NCBI GenBank assembly: GCA_014382465.1
Contig: JACNJP010000387.1
Coordinates: 1 to 10,654, forward strand
Direction: 5' to 3'
Source of the DNA: Planctomycetota bacterium
GTDB taxonomy: Bacteria > Planctomycetota > UBA1135
DNA: 10,654 bases
The position numbers and the translations under genes are program-made. Under the pieces are notes generated by a model. That model was given only the letters and a program-made list of their open reading frames with translations, searched no databases and was not told where the DNA came from. Every line of letters starts with the position of its first letter. The stretch's first letter is position 1. Positions 1 through 5,437 of the stretch are shown in pieces.

Positions 1-400
1 GTACGCCCTCGGCGACGCTGCCGAGGATCAGGCGCTTGAAACCGGTACGGCCGTGGGTCGAGAGGGCGATCAGGTCGACCTGGTGGTGGGCGGCGTAGGC
101 GGCGATCGCCTTGGGCACGTCATCGGCGATCTCGGCCACCAGCTCGACCTCGAGGTCGGCGTCGAGCAGCGCGCGCTCGATGACCATGGCCTCCTGGGCG
201 GCGCTCAGCTCCTTGCCGACTTCCGGATCGGACTGCGGCGGCGCCAGGAGCGCGCCATGCGGGGCGACCCGGACATCCAGCACCGCGGTGTAGAGCGTAA
301 CCCGGGCGCCGTTTTCTTTCGCGAGCTCGCACACGGGCCGGTAGGCGCGCTGGGACTCCTCGGAGAGGTCGGTCGTGAGCAGGATGTGCTGGATGTTCAT
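1..400 (-). CDS. Universal stress protein (UspA family), 3' end cut by window
   Basis: The 133 codons visible from the ATG at 398-400 encode most of a single Usp domain, which is usually about 140-150 residues; the last residues lie beyond base 1. The N-terminus (HILLTTDLSEES) is the first beta strand with the Asp (D11) that typically contacts the nucleotide. Near the end, STHGRTG (114-120) followed by GS (127-128) fits the ATP-binding pattern G-9X-G-S of the MJ0577 type, so this is probably a nucleotide-binding Usp rather than an E. coli UspA-type non-binder. It should be a soluble cytoplasmic protein. Usp proteins are linked to stress adaptation, but the precise role here is unknown. The ATG directly follows the TAA stop of the upstream membrane sulfatase-fold gene with no spacer, and a GAGGA ribosome-binding site lies inside that gene's last codons. 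The two are therefore almost certainly co-transcribed and coupled. Confidence 0.93.
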   Translation of the reverse strand, partial: MNIQHILLTTDLSEESQRAYRPVCELAKENGARVTLYTAVLDVRVAPHGALLAPPQSDPEVGKELSAAQEAMVIERALLDADLEVELVAEIADDVPKAIAAYAAHHQVDLIALSTHGRTGFKRLILGSVAEGV

Positions 401-2335
401 TTACTCTTCCTCATTCTCGATGTAGCCGAGCTCACGGAGCGCGTCGGCGACCGCGCCCCCGGCCTCCACCTTGCCGGAGCGTTCGCCGAGGTAGGCGCCG
501 GCTACTACCACCGCCTGGTCCAGCAGGCGGCGCAGCTCGGCGTCGGGTTCCTGGGCGGCCGCCAGGTTGCGGAGCTCCCCAGGATCCTCGGAAAGGTCGA
601 ATTCGAGCCAGGTGACCCCCTCGGGGGCCGTGATCCGGATCAGCTTGTGGCTGCCGCGGCGCACCGCGTGGATCGCGTAGGTCCCCTGACGCTCGCTGTA
701 GATCACGCGCTCGGGATCGGCGCCGCCGCCGCCGAGTACCAGGCCCAAATCGCGGCCGTGCTTGTTGAAGGCCAGCTCGGCGCCGCACCAGCCGGCGGCC
801 GTCGGCAGCAGATCGACCAGCTCGACCGGCTCACCGACCACCTGACGGGCGACCCCCGGGCCGGCGATCACCAGCGGCACTCGGACCAGCTCGTCGAACA
901 GCGACTGGCCGTGCAGCCACTGCTTGTGGTCGTAGAGCTCCTCGCCGTGATCGGCGGTCAGTACGACGTAGGTGTTCTCCAGCAGGCCCCGGGCCTCCAG
1001 CCGCTCGAGCAGCCGCCCGATCTCCCGGTCGACGAAGCGGACCTCGGCGTCGTAGAGCCGGGACAGCCCCTCCAGCACCGGGTCCGGAGCCTTGGCGTAC
1101 TCCGCCAGCGGGTAGGGCGGCGCGTCCTTGTCGATGAAGGTCGCCGGGAGCGAGACCGGCGGCTGCCCGCCTTCGTTGAGCAGGTCCTCCGGCGGCGCGT
1201 AGGGCGTATGCGGGTCGATGTAATGGACGTAGAGGAAGAACGGCTCCGCGCCGTCGTAGCCGTCCAGCCAGCGGAAGGCCTGCCTGTTGAGCGCCGCTGC
1301 GCCGGAGTGCTCCGGGTCCTTCACCTTGCTCGGAGGCGGCGCGGCGCCTTCGCGGCCGCTCGCCAGCGCCGGCAGCAGGCGCATGCGCAGGGTCCGCTTC
1401 GCCCGGTGCTCCAGCATGCCGATCGCGGTCCTCCGCAGCAGGTGGCTGCCGGAATCGCCGAAGACGTCGAAGCCGCGGTCGAAGCCGTAGGTCGGGGAGA
1501 TCTGGGGGTTGGCCGAGAAGCCGGCGGTGTGGAAGCCGCGGGCCTTCATCACCTGGGCCAGCGTCGGCAAGCTGGCCGGCAGGGCGTCGAGGTCGTTCTG
1601 GATGTCGTGGCTCGACGGATAGAGGGATGTCATGAGCGAGGCCACCGACGGCCGGGTCCACGAGGCGTGGGCGTAGGCGGCGTCGAAGCGCGTCCCCCGG
1701 GCCGCGAGGGCGTCGATCACCGGCGAGGTCGGCCGATGGTAGCCGTAGCAGCCGAGGCGGTCGGCGCGCAGCGTGTCGACCAGGATCACCAGCAGGTTCG
1801 GCGGCGGCTGGCCCTCGAAGCGGCCGATCCCCAGCTCGGCGCTGGCGCCCTGGTCGGCGCTGACCATCGCCACCCCGTGGGAGAGCCCGATCACCAGCAA
1901 GCCGAGGATGACGGCCGGGGCGGCCCGGCGGGCGAGTCGGCCGGCCAGCCTTCCGAGGACCGCGGCCAGCACCGCGGCTCCGGCCAGGCCGGCCAGGAAC
2001 ACTCCAGTGGCCGGGTCCTTGCCGATGAAGAGTCCGCTCATGAGCCACATCGCGGCGAGGAAGGCCATCGTCAGGCCGACCGTCCAGCCAGTTGCAGCGG
2101 CCAGAGACCGTCGGCAGACGAGCGCGTGGAGCAGCGCGCCGAGTCCGCCGCAGAAGAGGACGTAATAGGCCTCGATCCGGAGCATCTCGGCCAGCGGGGA
2201 GCGGACGCCGACGCCGGCGGCGGTCAGGAGGAGGCAGCTCTCAGCCGCCCCGACGGCGAGTCCGAGCAGCGCGCCGGCGGCGAAGCCCCGCACGATCCTG
2301 GCCGACGCGGAAGCCCCTGCGGTGACTTCATTCAT
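401..2335 (-). CDS. Membrane-anchored sulfatase-fold protein with Thr nucleophile (paralog 1)
   Basis: This 644-residue protein has about five hydrophobic segments (roughly 14-40, 53-74, 80-101, 108-133, 139-158) and then a sulfatase/alkaline-phosphatase superfamily domain from about residue 178 to the end, expected outside the cytoplasmic membrane. Visible motifs are the metal ligand region LVDTLRAD (D187), TRPSVASLMTSLYP (T227-V231), IDPH (D374, H376), ADHGEE (D462, H463) and a later His in LHGQS (H475). In true sulfatases the T227 position is Cys or Ser of C/S-x-P-x-R, converted to formylglycine; here it is Thr (codon ACC) and the Arg is Val. Thr is the nucleophile in LtaS, EptA and OpgB phosphotransferases, which also have five helices plus an outer domain. 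A phosphotransferase or phosphodiesterase is therefore more likely than a sulfatase, though the substrate is unknown. The ATG at 2333-2335 has no ribosome-binding site but an extended -10 just upstream. The stop abuts the Usp start. It is closest in motifs to the 5438-7324 protein. Confidence 0.9.
   Translation of the reverse strand: MNEVTAGASASARIVRGFAAGALLGLAVGAAESCLLLTAAGVGVRSPLAEMLRIEAYYVLFCGGLGALLHALVCRRSLAAATGWTVGLTMAFLAAMWLMSGLFIGKDPATGVFLAGLAGAAVLAAVLGRLAGRLARRAAPAVILGLLVIGLSHGVAMVSADQGASAELGIGRFEGQPPPNLLVILVDTLRADRLGCYGYHRPTSPVIDALAARGTRFDAAYAHASWTRPSVASLMTSLYPSSHDIQNDLDALPASLPTLAQVMKARGFHTAGFSANPQISPTYGFDRGFDVFGDSGSHLLRRTAIGMLEHRAKRTLRMRLLPALASGREGAAPPPSKVKDPEHSGAAALNRQAFRWLDGYDGAEPFFLYVHYIDPHTPYAPPEDLLNEGGQPPVSLPATFIDKDAPPYPLAEYAKAPDPVLEGLSRLYDAEVRFVDREIGRLLERLEARGLLENTYVVLTADHGEELYDHKQWLHGQSLFDELVRVPLVIAGPGVARQVVGEPVELVDLLPTAAGWCGAELAFNKHGRDLGLVLGGGGADPERVIYSERQGTYAIHAVRRGSHKLIRITAPEGVTWLEFDLSEDPGELRNLAAAQEPDAELRRLLDQAVVVAGAYLGERSGKVEAGGAVADALRELGYIENEEE
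408..412 (-). promoter_or_regulatory. Ribosome binding site for the Usp gene
   Basis: Read on the minus strand, GAGGA lies 7 bases before the ATG at 398-400, inside the 3' end of the preceding gene. It is one of the few clear Shine-Dalgarno matches in the window. It supports this start and suggests the Usp can also be translated by independent ribosome entry, not only by coupling. Confidence 0.6.
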
Positions 2336-2341
2336 CGCCAG

Positions 2342-2350
2342 AAGATACCA
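2342..2350 (-). promoter_or_regulatory. Putative extended -10 promoter for the minus-strand sulfatase-fold gene
   Basis: Reading the minus strand, TGGTATCTT has the form TGn-TANNNT of an extended -10. Its last base lies 6 bases before the ATG at 2335, so transcription would start at or next to the A of the start codon and give a leaderless mRNA. No recognisable -35 and no Shine-Dalgarno sequence is seen before the ATG. The match is short, so this is a suggestion only. Confidence 0.4.
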
Positions 2351-2358
2351 CGCGCCCT

Positions 2359-2391
2359 CCTCCCCTCTGGTGGGTGGAAGCCGCGGGGAGG
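2359..2391. repeat. Inverted repeat midway between divergent promoters, possible operator
   Basis: CCTCCCC at 2359-2365 and GGGGAGG at 2385-2391 are perfect 7-base inverted copies with 19 bases between them and centres 26 bp apart. The repeat centre (2375) almost coincides with the midpoint of the two putative -10 elements, and the arms lie next to both -35 regions. That is where a dimeric regulator controlling both directions could bind. In such GC-rich DNA a 7 bp repeat can arise by chance. Confidence 0.25.
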
Positions 2392-2396
2392 GCGAG

Positions 2397-2405
2397 TGCT
2401 ATGCT
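2397..2405 (+). promoter_or_regulatory. Putative extended -10 promoter for the plus-strand sulfatase-fold gene
   Basis: TGCTATGCT matches TGn-TANNNT. It ends 9 bases before the ATG at 2415, so the transcript would have a leader of only a few bases. There is no Shine-Dalgarno sequence immediately before the ATG, and the purine-rich run at 2385-2396 is too far upstream to serve. It mirrors the arrangement of the divergent gene. Confidence 0.4.
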
Positions 2406-2414
2406 CGTGCCTCG

Positions 2415-4205
2415 ATGGCGCGGCGACCTGCCTCGATCGACGGTCTCCTTTCGGGTTGGGCCCTGGGTGCCTGGGAGGCCGGAATCATCCTCTCGAACGC
2501 TCAGTTCGCGGGGACGGTCTGGGTATACCTCTTGGCGCCCCTGGTCGCGATGGCCCTCTATGGCTGGGGCGGCTGGCTGGCCGGTCGCTTGTCGCCCGTC
2601 AGGCTCCCTTGGAGGGTGCTGGTGCCGATCGGCGCCCTGCTCCTCCTCTACCTCCATCGACGCCACGGCTTGCCGGCGACGGCGGGCTGGCCGTGGCCGG
2701 TCGGTGGGACCGTCGTGGCGCTGGTGCTGCTGAAGCTCGCCGTCAGCGGCCGAGCGGTCCGCGCCCCGCGCTGGATCGGCGGCCTGAGCCTGACGCTGCC
2801 GCTGTTCCTGGTCGGGCTGTTCGAGTTGATCGGCCAGGACCCGGTGGTCGTCAAGCCGAGAACCGGGGCGGCGGCGACCGACCGCCCGAGCGTGCTCCTG
2901 CTCACCTGGGACACCGTCCGCGCCGACACGCTGCCGCTCTACGGCGGCGGCGGGCTGGACATGCCGGAGCTGGCGCGCCTGGCCAGCGAGGGGGTGGTGT
3001 TCGACGACTTCCAGTCGGTCGCCTCGATCACCGCGCCGGCCCACGCATCGATGCTCAGCGGTCTCTATCCGCCGAGCCACGGCCTGCGGGCCAACGGGGA
3101 GAGCCTGCTGACCGAAGGCCTGCCGCTGCTGCCGGTGCTGTTGGACCAGGCCGGCTACGCCACCGGCGCCTTCGTCTCCGGCTACCCGATCCGCTCCGGC
3201 TTCGGCTTCGCCGAAGGCTTCCAGCACTTCGACGGCCGCTCCGACGCCGGGCTCGTCGACACGCTGTGGGAGCTCTGCCGCTTCTCCTCCTACCTGCTGC
3301 GCGAGTTGCTCCCCGAGCAGGTCCGCAGCCGCTACACCGTGCCTGGCGCGCTCACCGTGGAGCGCGCGATCCAGTGGTTCGAGCGCCAGGAGGGCCCGAC
3401 CTTCCTGTGGGTCCACCTGTTCGACGCCCACGGGCCCTACGCGCCGCCGGCCCGCTTCCGCGAAGCGGCCCTCGCCCGCCGGGAGGAGGGGCCCCACGCC
3501 CTGGCGCCCGAACTGGAGGAGAACGTCGTCCTGCAGCGAGGCGAGATCGCCTGGCTCGACGCCTTGCTCGGGCAGCTCCGCGGCTCGCTCGAGCGGCGGG
3601 ATCCCGGCCTGGAGGAGACTCTGATCGTGCTGGTGGCCGACCACGGCGAGGGCGTCGGCGAGGGCGGCCTGCTCGAGAACCACGAGGCCAGCCTGTTCGA
3701 GGCCACCCAGCGCGTCCCGGCGGTGGTCCGGCTGCCCAGCTCCTTCCCCGGCGCCCGCCGCGGGGTGCGGCTCGCGACTCCCGCCAGCCACGTCGACCTG
3801 GCGCCGACCATCGCCGAGCTCACCTCCTTGCCGCCGATCCCGGCCGCCCAGGGCCGCAGCTTGATGCCGGCGCTCGCTGGCGACGGCAGCGCCACCCTCC
3901 CGGAGCTGGGCCGCTACATGGAGGCCTACCAGCGGCGGCTCGGAGACCAGCGCCTTTCCGGCTGGGTCAAGGACGGCTGGAAGGCGGTCTGGGCCCTGGA
4001 CGGGACCGCCGCCCTCTTCCACGTCGGGAGCGGCGACCGCGACCTCGCGGCCGAGCGGCCCGAGGTCCTCGAGGAACTGCTGCGCGAGGGCCGGGCCTTC
4101 CTCGAGAGCCTCCCGCTCCGGGGCAACGCCGGCATGGACCTCGACCAGGAGGAGCGCCACGCCCTCCAGCACCTCGGTTACCTCGAGGCCGGCGAAGAGG
4201 ACTGA
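2415..4205 (+). CDS. Membrane-anchored sulfatase-fold protein with Thr nucleophile (paralog 2, divergent)
   Basis: I chose the ATG at 2415 (596 residues). The frame is open upstream to an ATG at 2322, but that start lies inside the divergent gene, and the extra 31 residues lack membrane character and precede the likely promoter. About five hydrophobic segments (11-30, 33-57, 66-80, 94-112, 121-140) precede an extracytoplasmic sulfatase/alkaline-phosphatase-fold domain. Motifs are TWDTVRAD (D166), ITAPAHASMLSGLYP (T206-H210), FDAHGPYAPP (D337, H339), ADHGEG (D409, H410) and NHEAS (H423). The nucleophile position is Thr (codon ACC) and His replaces the Arg of the sulfatase signature. The end of the active-site region (ENHEASLFEATQRVP) differs from the other two paralogs, suggesting another substrate or acceptor. 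Its known relatives are annotated as sulfatase-like hydrolase/transferase, and a phosphotransferase role is inferred. It is transcribed alone, divergent from 401-2335 and convergent with the deacetylase. Confidence 0.88.
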   Translation: MARRPASIDGLLSGWALGAWEAGIILSNAQFAGTVWVYLLAPLVAMALYGWGGWLAGRLSPVRLPWRVLVPIGALLLLYLHRRHGLPATAGWPWPVGGTVVALVLLKLAVSGRAVRAPRWIGGLSLTLPLFLVGLFELIGQDPVVVKPRTGAAATDRPSVLLLTWDTVRADTLPLYGGGGLDMPELARLASEGVVFDDFQSVASITAPAHASMLSGLYPPSHGLRANGESLLTEGLPLLPVLLDQAGYATGAFVSGYPIRSGFGFAEGFQHFDGRSDAGLVDTLWELCRFSSYLLRELLPEQVRSRYTVPGALTVERAIQWFERQEGPTFLWVHLFDAHGPYAPPARFREAALARREEGPHALAPELEENVVLQRGEIAWLDALLGQLRGSLERRDPGLEETLIVLVADHGEGVGEGGLLENHEASLFEATQRVPAVVRLPSSFPGARRGVRLATPASHVDLAPTIAELTSLPPIPAAQGRSLMPALAGDGSATLPELGRYMEAYQRRLGDQRLSGWVKDGWKAVWALDGTAALFHVGSGDRDLAAERPEVLEELLREGRAFLESLPLRGNAGMDLDQEERHALQHLGYLEAGEED

Positions 4206-4216
4206 GGAAGCCTCAG
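4202..4216. terminator. Short hairpin containing both convergent stop codons
   Basis: CTGAGG (4202-4207), AAG, CCTCAG (4211-4216) forms a perfect 6 bp stem with a 3-base loop. The TGA of the plus-strand sulfatase-fold gene (4203-4205) lies in one arm and the TGA of the minus-strand deacetylase (4213-4215) in the other. It could act as a minimal two-way transcription barrier or 3'-end stabiliser, but no T tract follows on either side, so a classical intrinsic terminator is not shown. Confidence 0.35.
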
Positions 4217-5400
4217 CGGCGACGGCCGTTGGGCGCGGCGGGATCGGCCAGCAGCCGCATGCATCGGTTGGCGACGAACAGGCGCGCCGCGCCGGACCAG
4301 CGCCCGGCTTCCCAGCCGGTCAGCCCAAGGGCATGCCAGGCCCGGAGCCAGGCATCCCCGCGGCCCCGGTAGTTCTGCCGGAAGTAGGCCCGCGGGATCG
4401 TCTCCAGGTCCCACGGCACCCCTTCGCACACCCGGTTGGTGCCGAAGGTGGCGCGGTAGCCGAGCTCGTCGATGGCGATCCGGACCGCCGCGGCGCTCGA
4501 ACCTCCGCCCGGCCAGGCGAAGTACGGGACCTCGTGGCCGAGGAGCCCCTCGAGGGTCCGCTTGGCCCCGCCGAGGTCCTCGAGGATGCGGTCGTGCCGG
4601 GCCTGCTCGGTCTCGTCCTGATGTCGCCAGCCGTCCGCGGCCACCACCTCCTCGAGCCGCGGCCGCCAATCGGGCCGGTCGAAGAAGCCGGGGCCGCCTC
4701 CTCGGACGACCACGGCGCAGAGCTCTCGCTCGAGCCGAGGGTCCGGGACCATGGCGCGGGCGGCGGAGGCCCACTCCGAGCGGTAGACCGGCGCTCCCCA
4801 CGGCACCAGGCCCTCGGTGGCGCCGCTCTCCTCGCCGGACATCTGGTTGGGCGTGGCGCGCGCCCGCTCCAGCCACCAGCAGCGCTCGTCAGGGCGGTGG
4901 AAGTCGAGCACCTGGGGGGAGACCGGCAGCCGGCCGTGGCTGGCGGTGTGGGACTGGACCTCAAGGACTCCCTGCTGATCCAGGAGACGCAGCTCGGCGG
5001 CCGACAGGTAGCCGCGCTCGGGGGGCTCCGCGAGCTCGTCGAGGGTGGGCCGCACCGCGTCGGCCTCGGGATGGAGGAAGTCGGTGGCGACGAAGACCGC
5101 GCCGCAGAAGCCGAAGCGGCGCAGCAGGGGCGCCACCAGGGTCCAGTTGTCGAGGTAGCCGTCGTCGAAGGTCAGCAGCACCGGGCGGCTCGGCAGCGGG
5201 GTGCCGTCGCGCAGGTGGGAGCAGAGCTCGGCGCAGCGGATGGCGTGGTAGCCCTGGCGCCGCAGGCCGCGCAGCAGCCGCTCGAAGACGTGGTCAGGCA
5301 GGGTCAGCTCGCCGCCGGGGCCGAGGGCTTCGGTGTGGCGGCGCCGGACGCTGTGGAAGGTCAGGATCGGGACCCCTCCCAGGCAGAGGCGCTGGTGCAT
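4213..5400 (-). CDS. Polysaccharide deacetylase (NodB / CE4 family)
   Basis: This 395-residue protein shows the NodB metal-site motifs: TFDDGYLDN (D79, D80) and SHTASHG (H151, H155), the Asp plus two His that hold the catalytic metal. Motif 3 is degenerate: FAWPGGG (294-300) replaces the usual R-x-P-Y/F-G, so the Arg is missing. About 135 residues separate motifs 2 and 3, and the Trp- and Arg-rich middle part is not recognised. The N-terminus (VPILTFHSV) enters the fold at once, with no signal peptide or membrane helix, so the enzyme is probably cytoplasmic unless exported some other way. It would remove N- or O-acetyl groups from a glycan or lipid-linked precursor. It starts 37 bp after the stop of the membrane sulfatase-fold gene and is the last gene of the five-gene operon. 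The ATG at 5398-5400 has only a weak ribosome-binding site. The family is well supported; the substrate is unknown. Confidence 0.9.
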   Translation of the reverse strand: MHQRLCLGGVPILTFHSVRRRHTEALGPGGELTLPDHVFERLLRGLRRQGYHAIRCAELCSHLRDGTPLPSRPVLLTFDDGYLDNWTLVAPLLRRFGFCGAVFVATDFLHPEADAVRPTLDELAEPPERGYLSAAELRLLDQQGVLEVQSHTASHGRLPVSPQVLDFHRPDERCWWLERARATPNQMSGEESGATEGLVPWGAPVYRSEWASAARAMVPDPRLERELCAVVVRGGGPGFFDRPDWRPRLEEVVAADGWRHQDETEQARHDRILEDLGGAKRTLEGLLGHEVPYFAWPGGGSSAAAVRIAIDELGYRATFGTNRVCEGVPWDLETIPRAYFRQNYRGRGDAWLRAWHALGLTGWEAGRWSGAARLFVANRCMRLLADPAAPNGRRR

Positions 5401-5437
5401 GGCTACCCAGCCTGAGCGCAGGCCTTCCCGAGCGGCC

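Noticed and set aside
2322..2414. An upstream ATG at 2322 for the middle sulfatase-fold gene
   Set aside because: It lies within the coding start of the divergent gene and upstream of the likely promoter. The added 31 residues have no membrane or domain character.
2328..4172. A minus-strand open frame of 614 codons opposite the middle sulfatase-fold gene
   Set aside because: The plus strand there encodes an unmistakable membrane protein with active-site motifs. The antisense product is low-complexity and has no recognisable motif.
53..4372. A plus-strand open frame of 1439 codons spanning the whole left part
   Set aside because: It is antisense to the sulfatase-fold and Usp genes and out of frame with the plus-strand gene. 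The product is rich in Arg, Gly, Pro, Gln and His with no domain or membrane pattern. Such frames are expected in GC-rich coding DNA where stop codons are rare in the opposite frame.
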